From positions 29,573,300 to 29,637,299 of the forward strand of contig NC_086254.1 in assembly GCF_021018805.1 (NCBI RefSeq): a stretch of 64,000 nt of DNA, in the 5' to 3' direction. Origin of the DNA: Prinia subflava. Taxonomy: Eukaryota > Chordata > Aves > Passeriformes > Cisticolidae. Of the stretch, positions 11,508 to 25,135 are shown piece after piece. The notes below the pieces were generated by a model. It saw nothing but the letters and a program-made list of their open reading frames with translations, did no database searches and was not told the origin of the DNA. Made by a program: the position numbers and the translations under genes. Position 1 is the stretch's first letter. The number at the start of each line of letters is the position of its first letter.

Positions 11508-14500
11508 CTGGAGGCAAGCAGGAAAGGGTTAACTCATGGAGCTGTTTCCTTTCCTCCTTTCTCTGGCTTTAACATCTCACCACACTCCTTCCTAAAAACA
11601 ATTGGGTGGGCAGCTCCTGTTCCCCGCCCTGAGAAGCCTTGCTGGCCCCTGGGGCTTCCCAAGGCCACAGCAAGCAGCCCTTCCCTGTGCAGGGCGAGGT
11701 GGCTGCCCCAGCGGGGACCAGGGCTCTGCTTCCTGCCTGAAGACTTGCCTGAGCAATGGCACTGTCTCTAATTGAGGACAATTAGAAAGAGCTCACATCC
11801 TGTAGGAGCGGATGGCTGAGCCCTGGAGTTTACCCTTTAATCTCCATCCACCCCAGAGTGCTCCTGGTGAGGCGGCGGCGTGGGGGAGCTGAGGGCAGGC
11901 GAGAAATGGCTCCATAAAACAACTTGGACTTTTCTGAGATCAAATCATTTGCTACACAAGGAATCACCAGAGGACTGGCAGAAACAGGAACAGTTTCTGG
12001 GGCATATCTGGGCACAGGTATGTATCCCCAAAGATCTGCACTGCCTGATGCTGCAGAGGAGGCTCCTCCAGACCTCTCCAGAGGGATATTGCCTCTGCAC
12101 CCTGATCAAAAATGACAGCACACCTTGGGAAGGGGCTGGGGGAGTGAGGTCCCCAGTGAGGCAAGGACACCCCAGCTCAGGCCAGGGACCCCAGCCAGCC
12201 GCCTGCTCCCTGACGATGGCATAGATGACATTCCTCTCTCCCACTTCTGCAGCTCAAAGGACGTTTTCTCTCTCCCTCTCTCCCTTCTCACTAACCTTTA
12301 CAGTACTTCGAGACACAGCCCTTGGATCACTTCCAGCGCCGGAAAGGTCAGCCACAGGATTTCAAAACCATCATCATAAAGGCAGCACTGAGATCCTGAA
12401 TGAGAGGAGGGGCTGCGGGACCTCCCCAGGCTGAACTCTCCCAACGCAGAGCTTGGGAGGAAGCAGATACGTGTTCCCGTATGGACACGGTCCTGCTGGT
12501 GATCCCTTTATCTGCCTTCCTCTCCCTGCTCCCCTCCCAAAGCCAGGGGCACAGACAGCCCTGGGGTGCAGGGGAACACCAAAAATGTTTCCAGAACCGC
12601 TTTCAACTCTGCTTTCCTTTGATTGAAACATTTCAAAGGCTTGTAAACCTCTCCGCTCTTATTTTTTTTACCCTCCCTCTGGTCCTGAGATAAAATACAA
12701 TCCCCGCTCCCTTTCCGTGTAAGCAGTAATTGGCAGTACCCCTCCAATCCACGCCTGCTCCTCATAAAAACAGCCCTGTCTGGCTGCTGCTGGCTGATAG
12801 TTTTTATTGTGAACAAACAAATGTCTTTAAAGACAGGTTTGTGCTTTTCCTCCCAGCTCTTCGTCCCTGCAGACACATCTGCCGGCTCAGGGCTCGTGCC
12901 GCCCCCAGCCCGCTCCCTCCATGTGCCTCCCGGGGAGTTTCCTGGAATTTACAGCTGGTGAAACCCTGCATGCACCAAGGGACGGACTGATGGACAGAAC
13001 GACAGGGCTCAGCAGCCCCATGCATGCCCCCCACAGGCACACCCTGACCCCAGACCCACCAGGTGTCCCCCCAGGTGGAGCTGAGCAGGAGGGCAGAAGG
13101 TAGGGACAGGCTCAGCACAGCTCCACTGCTACAGCAGCCACATGGCAATTCTGCCTCTCCAGAAACTCCATCTTGTACGTACAGGAACAGAACTGCAAAG
13201 GTCTCCCTGTTACAAACTATAAATAGTCTCTTTATTGTAAGCATTTGCAGGGAGGCAGCCACCCTAATATCTGGCCTTCTTCACATGGCTTACTCAAGAT
13301 TACTGTCAGGCTTAAGAGACAAATGCAAATGCCAAGGTCCTTGCTGCCCACAGTCTCTCACCTGTCCAGTGAGGAGGAGGAGCCTGGGGAACGACCCACG
13401 ATATTTTCAGGTTGTTCAGGCTCAGCTGCAGAGAACATCCAGCCTCAGCACCCAAACCACAGCCCAGGAGGCTTCATGTACTCACACAGTGACACGAAGG
13501 ATGCCTCACATGCACATGCGATGTAAAGTGCTTTATAAATGTGTACAGTTCTCTCGAGGTGCAATAACATTTGCCTATTATTAGAAATACTCTGGCTATC
13601 AAACCAGAAACCGATAAGCTATAAATGACTCAAGTTAAACAAGGCTGTCACACGTTCACCAGTCCAGAAAGTCACCCCCTGCTTTCCAGCCAGAGCTTTC
13701 TGCTTTCCAGCATTAATACCCTTGGCCAAAATGCCAACAGGGTGAACTTCCCGGCATCTCACAGCTCCCATTGCACAGCCCACCCCAACGGAATGCCAAG
13801 CCAAATGTGCAGGTGGCAGTAGGAGAACCCTTCCTGGCAGTGAGAACTGTGGAGAGAGCATCCACTGCCTGCTGGGTCTGGGCAGCCACCCGGCTCTGCC
13901 CACACCACGGTGCCCCAGGAACTCCTCACACCTTTGTGCCTCTTTACTAAAGAAAGAGAAAAGCCCCAGCCTCAAGTGTGGCTCTGGCCATCCCCATCAC
14001 TCCAGCTCTGGCATGCTGCACTTGCCCTTGGCTGCATTCCTCACTGCTTGTAGGGACACCAGGGGCCACCAGCAAACTCCTGCCTCAGGACACCCCTTGG
14101 AGACTGAAAGGTGAACATTGTGACCTCCAAGCGCTGCCCATGAACTGCTGGCACTGCCTCCTCATACCAGGGACAATCCCAGGGACAGGAGGCCCCAAGA
14201 GCAGCATCCAGAGCACTGGCTGCCCAGCCACAGCCCAGGAGCAGAAGGACAGCAGCACAGCACAAATCCAGCCTCAGAGCACAGGACACCAGAGCAGGAT
14301 CAAAATTTCTGGCTGGGTGGGAGCTCTGAATCTCCCTGGATGCCAGTAACCTGGCTGAAGGCTGAGCCTTGCAGTGGGCTCCCCATCCAGCCAAACAAGG
14401 AAGCGTTTCTCAACAGCAGCAACAGCCACGACTCGGAGCAATACGGTAAATCTAATCTACCCTTCCACCCTCTTTTGGCTTGCAAGTCAGGCAGCTCATT

Positions 14501-16349
14501 CTTTTTCCTCTCTGAGTTCTCAGGAGAATTCCCTCTGCTAATTTCTTCTTTCCTGTAAACAAACTTCAAATGAAACTTTCATTAGAAAACAGAATGCAAT
14601 CCATTACCAGTGCCTGTCTCAGGACCTGCTGCCTTTTCCCCAGTTCCACACCACTCGTGGCACAGATGGAAGTGCCAGTGGTGCCCCAAGCAGCCAGCCC
14701 AGAGCCAAACCCTGAACCCCAGCCCTGCTGCTGCCGCCCTCCTCCTTCCTGCCTTTCCCAGCTCTCCGGAGAGATCTCACCCCGCAGTAAAGTCCCATCG
14801 CTTTGTTTCCAATGTTCAAGGGACTGAGCGATCAAGGGTCAGGCAGCAGAGCTCCTCTCTGCAAGGGGAAGTCAGATCCTGCTGCTGCACTCACAGGGCA
14901 CACCCAAACATCGCGGCACCACTCAGGGTTTGGAAAACAAAATCCTTGCTTCTCTCCTTATCTACAGTCCAACATTCACAGCTGCTTTACAGACATTCAC
15001 AGCCACTATTTTCTACCCAGCAGAGGCAGACACATGTGCAGGGCTCACACTCCACATTTCTGTCCCACTTTCCATTCACGATCTTCAAGCACTGTGCCTG
15101 CAAGCGTCCGCTGGGCTTCCCAACTTCGCGAGTTAGAAAACTATTCCTCGTATTATAAAGCTGGAAACCCCAGGTACTGGCAGCCACCCTGCCCGGTCCA
15201 AGAACACAGCGAGTCGCTGGCAGATCCAGGAACCTAATCAAGCCCTCCGGACTGCAAGGCTGTAATTGCTAGACAATGTTTCTTCACCAAAGCCCTTCCT
15301 CCTGGAGAACAACCTCCCACAACACGGGCTGGAGCAGGGCAGGGGGGGAAGCTACTCTTATAACCTCGTAAATATATGCAAGACTATCAGTAACCTGCTT
15401 ATTTTACAGCCAGGCTCAGTTTCTCGGGGACTGCCTTGCAATCTCTCTCCAGTCATTTACATGCTGTGCCTCACGTTTAATATTCCAAGCTCCGAGTCTC
15501 AGGACGGTTTATTTTCTCTCTTTAAGTCCTTTTATTTTAAAACATGTCCTTTCACGCCACAGCCTACCATCCCGATGGGATTTCCTTCCGCGGAGCAGGA
15601 ACCGAGAGAGGCTGTGCAACCTCCCCAGCACACAGCCACGCTCAGCTTCCCACCAGAACCAGCCGTGTTTTTAGAATCAACAAAAGGCAACGCGTGACTG
15701 CCAGCCCCCAGAGCTGCTCCACGGCCACGCCGGTGCCGTGCACGACCTGCCCGGCACAGGCAGCCCCCAGACCTGCCCAGCCTGGCCAGGGCAGAGCTCC
15801 CCACGCCGTGACCCCCGGCAGCGGCGCGCAGGGACGAGCTCTCAGGAAGGCAGCCTCATCTCCGTCTCAGCCACTGTTTAAACCCAGCCCTCTGAGCATG
15901 CCAAGAAGGTATTGAACCAGATTTGACCCTAACTTAACCAGTTCAGCGCAGAGAAAGGCTTACTAATGGAAGATAAAACACTCCGGGTCAAAGATTGGTA
16001 CTGCAGCCACAAATACTGTGGTGGTCATCGCTTCAAAGCCCCGAGAAGCCTCACAGCACACGGGTGTACGCAGGCTGTGGCGGCGGTGAGCTGTGACTGC
16101 GCTGCCTACTCGTGTGTACAATTCCCACACCAAAGAGAACATCCCCGGCGCTCTTTGTCAAGTCACTTACGTCCTTATTTACCGCGATTTCTGCCGATTT
16201 CTACGGGACCCGGCAAAACCCGAGTAATTTCTTAGTTCCCGAAAATGGGCAAAACAGTTAATTTTAACGGCAAACGGCAAATGGAAGAGGAAGGGAAGCT
16301 CATCCCTTTCTCCCCCTCCCCCTTCTCTAAGAGCTCTTCTTCTGGGAAC

Positions 16350-18150
16350 CCCCCGAGCATTCCCACAGCCCCGAGGCGCGGAGAGCTGCCAGGGCGGGGG
16401 GCGGCCCCGCAGCCCCTTCCCGGAGCCGCTGCCCCGCTCCTGCTGTTCAGCGGGGAGGTGCTGAACGCGGGGCAGGGGGGACCGGGCTGCACGACTCCCA
16501 CCACCACCCTGGAGCCCCGCACCTGCCTCCCCCGCACCTGAACTTGCTCACAAGGCGTTTGCTTTTCCATGCGAGGCGGGGACGGTGCCTGATACCGCGC
16601 GGTGTGAAAGGGCACTTTGCTCTTCCCCCAGCACAGGGAAGCGAGTGTCGGGGAGGGGGGACGGACCCGGTTTTGGAGGCGGTGGCCAACAGGAGCAGCG
16701 CTGTGTGCTGAGCGGCCGGGGGTTCCCGTGTCCCCACCCTCCCCGAGGGCCACGGGACCCCGGTGGGACGCGGTTCCCACGCGTGTGTCCCCGCAGCAGC
16801 GAGGTGCGAGGCGCCGGGCGAGAGTCCCCGTGCCCGTCCTACCCCCGCCCGCAGGTAAATAGATACAAGCGCGATGGAGCCCTGCCCGCGCGTGTGCGGG
16901 GCTCAGCGTGCGGCGAGGATTGACACGTAAGTAGGGCTTTACCTCCAGGGAGGCGGCTATTTCCAGCACAATCCCCGCCCGGAGCCGGGGCCGGTGGTGA
17001 TGGCAGCGCGGGGCCGGTGCCCGGGGATGGCCGGGGACGGAGCGCTCCCGCTGCCGCCTCCTCCCACTTTCTTCGGCGCTTTTGTGCTCTTCCGGGCGCG
17101 GGGGAGCCGCGCCGGGCGCGGGGAAGGACGCGCCGCCCTCCCCCCCCCGCCGCCGGGCAGCCGGGCGGGCGACCCGCAACTTCCCGGGGCCGCGGGGCGG
17201 CCGCTCCCCCCGGAGTTGGGGCCGGGCCCCGCGGCCACCGCCCCCCCCGCCCCGCCCCGCCCCGCCCGCCGGTGGCCCCCCCTCCTCCCCGGCCCCGCAG
17301 CGCCGCGGCCGCGTGGAGCCCCCGCGCATCCCCCCCCGCCCGCCGCCCCGGGGCCGGCACCGGAGCCCCCCGCGGGCGGGCGCTTACCTGGAGCGGAGCC
17401 CGGGGCCTGCCGGCCTGCGCCAGCCCGGCGGCGCGGCGGGGAGCGCGGGGCGGAGGGACGGAGGGACGGAGGGAGGGGGCCCGGGCTGGCGGCGCTCCGG
17501 AGAGGCTGACAGCCAGCTGCTGCCCGGGGAGAGGGGCCGGCGCTGCGGAGCGCGTCACTCCCGGCTCCCGGGGGGGGGCCGAGGAGGCGGAGGGGGGCGA
17601 GCGGGGCCCGGCCGCGGGCGGAGGGGGCGGGGGCGGCGGGGGAAGGGGAGCGGGGCCGCGGGGGGCGGGCGCACCGGGCCGGGCGCGGCGGGGGGCGCGG
17701 AGCCGCGCCTGGAAGAGCACATTGTGGAGAGCCGGGAGGGCCCTTCCCCGGGAGGAGACAATGTCCAGGGCCGGGCGCCTGCTGGAGAGCGCGAGAATGC
17801 GCGGCCGGGGCACGGTACGGATCGGCCGGCAGGGCCGCTACCCGTCCGGGCATCCTCCGCTCCGCACGGCCCGAGGGGCTGCAGCCGATCTGGGGACTCC
17901 CGCTCGTCACAGCCCCGGGGGCTGCCGTCCGTCACGGCCCGGCCCGGGGACCCTCTGCCCGCCCGGCTCGGTGCGGCCCCGGGAGCTCCGTCCCTGGGTC
18001 CGCCCGTGCGCGGGGCCCCTGCAGCCGGCCCCGGGCGCGGTGGGTCCCGCAGCCCCTTCCCCGCGCGGTGCCGAATCCTTTTGTTCCCGATGATTCTCCC
18101 TCGCTCCGCGGGAGCAGAAGGACCCCGCGCTGCCGGCAGCACCATCGCCC
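16350..18150 (-). promoter_or_regulatory. NOL4L: Intron-4 CpG island: predicted alternative NOL4L promoter
   Basis: This is a second strong CpG island, 6 kb upstream of exon 5 on the minus strand. It includes a dense run of G tracts on the plus strand (about 17,590-17,670) and many GC boxes. A near-consensus minus-strand donor, CTCCAG|gtaagc, gives an exon end at 17,388. This is the position and orientation needed for the 5' non-coding exon of the short isoform that starts in exon 5. Long ORFs crossing the island in several frames are a by-product of its low A+T and are not taken as genes. Confidence 0.75.
17388..17780 (-). other. NOL4L: Predicted alternative 5' non-coding exon (donor-defined; 5' end not determined)
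   Basis: Only the 3' boundary is supported: GGCTCCGCTCCAG|gtaagcgcc, a strong donor, last exon base 17,388. The right end is an approximate placement within the CpG island. Spliced to exon 5 (acceptor at 11,507) it would give a transcript whose first usable NOL4L-frame start is the exon 5 Met. A second, weaker donor (CTGGAG|gtaaag, exon end 16,943) lies further downstream. Confidence 0.55.
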
Positions 18151-19341
18151 ATCGCCGCAGCCTCTGAACGCTGGAGCAGAGCTCTTGGGAAACCAGCGGC
18201 TTGTCCAGCACAGCTCCGGGCAGGGCACCGGCTGCCAGATCCCCGGGAGGAGGGGGATGCTGCGCCCCAGCTCTGGCAGGGCAGAGCTGGGGGTCCCGGT
18301 TTCCCCCAGGCTGGTACCTGCTCCCAGGCTGGGCTCTGAGGGCAGTGGGTCAACGACCTCTGACTTAGTTTAGGGTCACCGTGGTGGGATGGTGATCCCC
18401 ACCACAGCGATGGGCGCCAGCATTGCAGCATCCCCCTCCCCAGCCCACCTCATGTTTCACTATTTAATGGTTACAAAGAAAATGGTTTATGAAATAAAGC
18501 AAGTGTAGCAGTTCAGCGTGGAGCCTGCAATAGGTTGAAACCAGAAATGGTGCCAGAGCCAGGATGGGAACTGCCAGGTTTGGGTTTATGGCTTGTTAGT
18601 GTGGATGTCCAATTATGATGTTATCTGTTCCAGCGTTAACCACCTCACTGCCAGGGAAATGGCAAGGGAAGAGGGTGGCTCAGGAAGATCTGAGGCCAGA
18701 GGTGAAAATGGGCATCACCCAGTACTACATTTCCATCTCCAGGCTGATCATGGAGCCAGAGGCTGAAAGGCAAGGACAGGAGCCCTGGGGCCCTTCTGCA
18801 GGAAGCGGATGGCTGGGAGGGGAGCGGGCTGTGAGCCCCCAGCCACAGGGCCTTCTCTGCACTCCCTTCCAGCTCCATGGCTGCTGCTCCTCCCTGAAGC
18901 TAAAATAAAATCCTGACCATTTAAGGTGAACAGGAGCCTTGCCGAGAACCTCAGCGGAACGGGCTTTAACCCCTTCCCATTGCTGGGCTTTGTTTACTCC
19001 TTGCACTTCCTTTGGCTTCAAGCTAGAGCGGCTTAAAGCCATTTGGGAGAGCACATCCCCTGGGGCTGAAGTGCCTGCCCCTCTGTTTGGAGCTTGCAGA
19101 GGACACAAACTGGCCAGGATGCGAGTTTGAAGCACAGTCACTATTCCATGCTGCCTCACCATGTGGACACTCTTATTTTATACTAAGTGCCTTTGTGTGG
19201 GTTAGCTTAATCCACTTTGGAAATGGATTAACCTAAATTTCACATCGGTAAACTTAGTGTGGAACAGCCGGGTCCTCACAGGGAGTGAGGGAGGAAGAGC
19301 CATTCAGCAAGAGCTGCTGGGCAGGAGCTGTCCCCTGTGCA

Positions 19342-19482
19342 GGAGAGGGGTCCTGACCCCAAGGGGGGTCACCGCTGTTACAAGTGGGGTCATGAGCCCG
19401 ACAGAAATTCAATTGTTTGTGCCAGCACAAGGGGTCACGAGGCTGGCAGAAGTGGGGCTCACCAGAGGAAGAGGGGCTGCCT
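19342..19482 (+). repeat. Unidentified dispersed repeat, copy 1
   Basis: About 140 bp matches 33,270-33,413 in the same orientation. The two share an identical 26-base core (GACAGAAATTCAATTGTTTG plus six bases) and nearby TACAAGTGGGGTCAT and GGCAGAAGTGGGGCTCA. No poly-A tail, terminal inverted repeat or target duplication was seen. The family is not one I can name. Confidence 0.7.
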
Positions 19483-22400
19483 CCAGAAACAGCCAGGGAA
19501 GCTCTGGGAAACAGCCCTCCAAGCGCCTTTCTAGTGGATATTTTTCGGATTCAAATTGTCTAGGGGAAAATAACTGGCAATTAGATATAGAATTGGTAAT
19601 AATAATTTATCGAGTTGTCAGGAACGGGGGTAAGTGCCTTACGAGATTACACATTAAAAAAACGCACACCATAACAAACTAGTGCTGCTGTTACTATATC
19701 ATATATATAATATACATCAAATATATTATTTATAAGTCGCTTCCTTCTCTCTCTCTTTGCAATGTGCTCATTACCTCTGGTCCCTGCCATGCCCCTCATA
19801 TGGACACAGATCTGTCCATGCAGAGAACCTGGGGCTCCCTGTCTATGTTGGTCCAGCAGGGTCCTGCTGGATGCCACCAGAGCTGAGCTGCAGGTCCAGG
19901 GAAGAGCCATGTCCCAGCTGTGGCAGCACCCACACCACAGAGCCTGCCCAAGCACCAGGCAGTGACGCTTCCAAGGGCATCGCTAACGATGACCTGACCT
20001 CATCTCTTGTCATTTCCTAAGGCAAGGCTCCACCAGGACTGCTGTCAAACCCAGGAATACACGACATTTAAGGCGCTGCAGGAGCTTAATTGAATGGTTG
20101 TGGTGCTGTGGACTGTGGGCACAGGGATCTAGTGGTGGGAGCAGGGACTGCAGGCTCTGGCCATCACGCCAGAGGAGTCACTGACTCATAGACGACCTTG
20201 TGCGAGTCACTTGATGTTCTTGTGCCTCTGAAAAGTAGGTTAAATAACAAACGGGACCTCCTGCATTGGGTCCTCCGTGACCATCAAACCCTGCTGAGGA
20301 GTAAGCAATGAAATGCAATTCTCTCGGGGGCAAGGCCAGGAAGAAAACAGGCAGGAAGGACTGAAGGAAGGCATGGCATGAGGGGCAGACACAGCTTTTA
20401 TCCACACTGTACCTTAACTGCCATCCAGAGCAGAGTCAGGGAAAAAAAGGAGGGCAAAGATTTGGGAAACTTCATTACGGACCAGGCTACTGTACTCCCA
20501 CTTCCTCCTGATCACTCCTTCCTTAGAAGCAGTAGTAGTTAGCATCTGGCATGGGCATGAATAAAAGGGTTTTTTTCTCCCAGGAGGCAAGACCAAGAGA
20601 AGGAAAGGAAATGCAGCTCTGTTCCTCACAGGGTACACCAGTCATTGCCAAACACAGAAGCAGAAAAGGAGTTGCTTTTGTGAATAGAATTTTCGTGTTC
20701 TGGAGTACAGGGAATGGGTGTTTGAAGGGACAGGTCCCTGACAGTCAAATATCCCCTAACATTCCTTTCCACTGCCCAAATCCACAGCCCCAGTAGCAAT
20801 ATCTGCACTGCTCTAAACAGTGAGGACCACCCTCACAGCTTATCTCTTGGCCCCCCAAATCAGAATTGATTAACCATAAACAGGACTCCCGCTAAACCCA
20901 TTTTTAGCCATTCTAAAGCATTCCACGCGGTTCAGAATCCATCCTTGTGAGTAAACCTGACTCCTCAGATCCTTCTGTGCACACACAACTCCTGGTGTGA
21001 GCCTGAGGGGTGTGTGTAAGCAGACAAGGTGCAAACCTGCCCGCGCAGGTTGAACAGCAGTGGAAACAAAAGCAAGCACACAATTCAAGGTTAAAAAGCT
21101 GAACCACACAGCTTCATCTTCTGTACTAACGGAAATCATTAATAACAGTTTGCGCTCTCAAAGTAGTTGCCATCCAAGCTCTTGAAGAGCTTTATTAGTG
21201 AGCAAGACCTCAGAAGTCTCTCTAAGGTATTATCCCCTTTTTAAAGGGAGAAGGCAATTAAGAAACAGCCATTTGTGTGACTTGATCAAAGTCAGTGTAC
21301 AGCACGTCAGCACCTGAGCTTTGAGATGATGCAGAACAGCCCACCATGCACAGTTTTCCACAGGAACAGGACAGATCCAACTGGATCCATGAGACTACTC
21401 CATGGATGTTGCAACAGTTTTTCATCACTCTGAGATTGACTTCTTTCCTTTCTCCTCTGGAAGTATTTCCCAGCCCCACTTTACAGGTCCTGAACCAAAA
21501 ACTTTTTTCTGGTTCTACTGGGAACAACTGTCTTTGATGCTGGTTAACACATAAGGGAATACTCTCCTTACCAAACAGGGAATGTACTGGGAAGAAATGA
21601 GGAATTAAAGAGAGGTGGTGTGGCTTCTGGCCCTGCTTGTTCAGTGTTCCCAGACACAAGCTCATGCAACTTGGCTGTAGCAGGCTTCTGAGACCAGATA
21701 ACAGGATAGGTGTGTGTGGTAGGTGGAGAGTGATCAGTCCCAGTTTCATGGGAGGATCTTCATGACAACCACAGCTCCACCAAGAGCCACAGAAACTTCT
21801 AAACATCCTCCAGCCACTTCTCCAGGACCTTAGCTGAGCTCCACAACACCACAGGGAAGTGAAGAGAGAGTGGGGAAGGGACCACCAGTGCATGAGAAGG
21901 GACTGGAGCTGCCACATGCAGCAACTAAATACACCTGAGGGGTTCAGGGGGGTGAACTGTCCCCAGCACCACTAGAAACAAGCAATGCCACCTCCTTTCT
22001 TATAGAAAATAGCATGATTAGCCCCCAAACAGCAAAGAATCAGAGCCTTGGCATCAATTCTCACTGGAAGACAAGAGCTACTGTGGCAGGACAGACCACC
22101 ACGGGCTCACAGTGTTTGCTCGCAGCACACGTCACACTGAACAAACACAGAGCTCACCTGGAACACTGGGAAAAGTACTGACAGATCCACACAGCAGGAA
22201 GGAAAAGCTCCCGAGTTTTTACTAGCTGGGAATGCCAGAGTTAATTCCCAGGAACAAAAATGAGTTGCCCTTCACTGAAAGCGACCCATTCACACCAGGG
22301 TGAAACCAGGCTAAATGGCTCGGTCATCTGACCTCCTGCATGTCATGAGCCGTCAGGCCGAGGATGAAAGTTTTGCTAAAGCACCTTTGCCAGTAAAGAA

Positions 22401-22507
22401 CGCGGGTGTGACAGCTGGACCTGGCTTTGCCTGGACTAACTCTGTCCTTAAGAGCAGATCCGAAGTTTCCCAGGCAAAGCCGGCTCCCGGCGGCAGAAGC
22501 GCTGTCC

Positions 22508-22522
22508 CCACTAGAGGGCTGC
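22508..22522 (+). promoter_or_regulatory. CTCF-like motif
   Basis: CCACTAGAGGGCTGC matches the CTCF core CCASYAGRKGGCRSY at 14 of 15 positions. It lies in a short CpG-containing segment (about 22,450-22,580) of intron 4, between the alternative promoter and exon 4. Occupancy is unknown. Confidence 0.4.
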
Positions 22523-25135
22523 GCAGCCGAGCAGCGAGGAAATCTGCTTCAAACTCGGTGTCTCCCTGTGCCTACGGCCAGGGGTCCCTTCTGTGCCTAA
22601 GGATGCGTTTAGGGAACTTCTCTAGTGCTCAAAAATGACTTGAAAATTAGCAGCAGGAAACACAGACCTCCCCAAACCAAGACAAAGTCTCTTGAATGAG
22701 AGCTATCTACAGCTCGTCAAGTTGATCTAGAGGTATTTATTCCCTGAGATGTTTAATGCCCTCTTTAATGGACTGGGAAGTACCTTATCATCCTCATGTG
22801 ATGCAAACACATCATCCCACTTCCTTTCGAGTGCTGCCTGCTTCTGCCTTCCTCACCTCTGTGAACACAGTGTTTCTTCAGGATGCCTTCATGAAACACT
22901 CAGCTAAACCCAGGTCCCAGGGCTCGCCCAGCAGCTGCCAGCTCTGCCAAATTTGCTCCTGGTCTCCGGACCATGTGGAATGAGGTGTCTGCAATTCTCA
23001 CTACCGAACTTACAGACTGAAAATAAAAACCCAGTGTGCCCTCTTCTGTGGCTGCAGACTCCTCTCCCTGCCTTCTGCACCCCCAGGACTGGCCGGAGAT
23101 GGCTTCAAAGCAGAAGGAAGCGAGTGAGCTGCCAAGGGAAGATGCATCTTAGCTGCTCTCAGAGCCTCTGAGACCCTGAAGTGAGCAAGCACAGTAATGG
23201 GTAGAGCAGGGAAAAAGGAGGAGGAATTCACATTGCCAACCAGCCTCTGGTCAGGAGGCTCTGTGAGCTCTCAAATCCTGCAGAGGCCTGATCCTCACCA
23301 GCACCAGACAAGACCAACTCCATGTACATTGGTGGGATTTCAGCCCCTGTGCCCCCCTTCCAGGATTATCCAGCTGTCTGAGCTGAAACATTGCTTGAAA
23401 TAGTGCTCTGAAAACCACCTCACATCCACGCATCATCACACACTCCAGGCTTACAGGGAAATTACTGGATGGATGGGATGTGTGATGGTGCAGGACAAGG
23501 CTCTGTCCCTCTCAAACACTTACAAGTCAGTGCAGCAAAGCCATAGCAACAAGAAAAACACTCTTCTTATTTCCCATCCAAGAGCAGCTCCTGCCATTCA
23601 GTGATTGCGTGACCTTCTGCCAGCAGCCACTGAAGCAATCTTTGAAAACGTTTCTGTATCATTTAAACCTGGTTACTCGGCCCTGGACTGTTTCTGCCAA
23701 GGTAGCAGCAACAACTCCAGAGCAGAGAGAGAGCCTGGCATATCAGCACTGGGATTTGTCCTCTCAAAATCTTTCTATTCCTCCTGTCACCAGTGGAAAC
23801 CCTGCCCAAAAGCGGCATAAAAAATAAATCCAAGGCTGAGGTTGAGTAACACAGAAAAGATTGTCTGAAAAATGACTGGAATAGAATAACCAATCATTTA
23901 AAAATGCTAATATTTAGCATTTGAAAATGAAGTGGAAGGATCATTATAGATAAATATCAAATATCTTCTATTCATTCCTTTTTTGCTGCTAGATTGGGAA
24001 GGTCAGCAGTTCAGAGATGCTTTAATGCCTTGGCAGATACTATGAAATGGGGCTAATTCAGCATTCTGGAAAGGGTAAGGGGCCTGATTCTTCACACATG
24101 TGAGAACTGGTGAAAAAATGGGGATAAAGGAAGATTCCCACCCCAGAAGAACCTGTATGTCCTACTGAACCCAGTATAAGCAACATGGGTCTCTGCTGTT
24201 TTCCACTGGCCCAGAACAGATGTTCTGACTCCAAAAAATGTATAGAAATAGGTTCTGTGGGAACTTTTCATTTTGTGAGCAACCACGTAAAGAGCTTCTC
24301 TTCTGACAGTTTTCTGTGCCTAAGCAGGGATAAAATGCTTTCTTTAAGGATCTTCTGGCTGTGCTTCCTTCTGGAGACACTGGTGCCCTAATACTGATGT
24401 GCTTAGCAGCACTAATAGATTACACTTACATGCACTTTTTTTTTTTTCCCTTGAATAATGAAGTTAAAAGGCCACTTTGGCATAAATTCACTCATCGTTA
24501 CCCCAAGTGAAGCGAGTTTCTCCTGGTGCTGCTGCATACAAATAATTGCTTTTGGCCAAAGCCAAGGGAATCACGACTCCATTGCTTAATTTATTTCTAT
24601 TAACACCATCAAATGTTAGTGAGAGGAAGGCAGCAAAGTGGCACAATGGCAGCGCTCAGCGAGAGCAGCCTGGATGTGCTGGTAGATAAAACCCTTGCAG
24701 GGAATATCTGCGTAGTGCAAATTTTAAAAGCAGGTTGTATTTTCTGCCTGTTTTGCATTTGCAGAAAAGTCAGGATTATTTCTACTGCCTTTAGAGGGCT
24801 CTTTCAGTTGGCAAACACCTGGAACTCCAAAAGCTGCAGCACCTGAACTGTGCAACCCTGAGCCTGGGGAAGGGAGAGCAGCAGCCTGTGTCACACAGCC
24901 CATGTCACACAGCCTGTGTTCCACCATGCTCCACACACTGCCAGGTTCCTCCAGGACAAAAGGATGGCACTGTGCAAAGTATGAAGAATAAAATTAGGAG
25001 GGGAATGCCTGTGGAGGGACCTGACCCCTGTTATTTGCATTATTACACATATTTTCTTCATGTAGCCTCAGCATTTGCTGTTCCAGGTCCAGCCACAGCT
25101 GCCTCAGGAGTGTGGCACTTGTTCTCATTCTGCTT

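Noticed and set aside
16232..18167. ORFs of 300-365 codons crossing the intron-4 CpG island
   Set aside because: Low-complexity translation in several frames and both strands, no family match; explained by composition.
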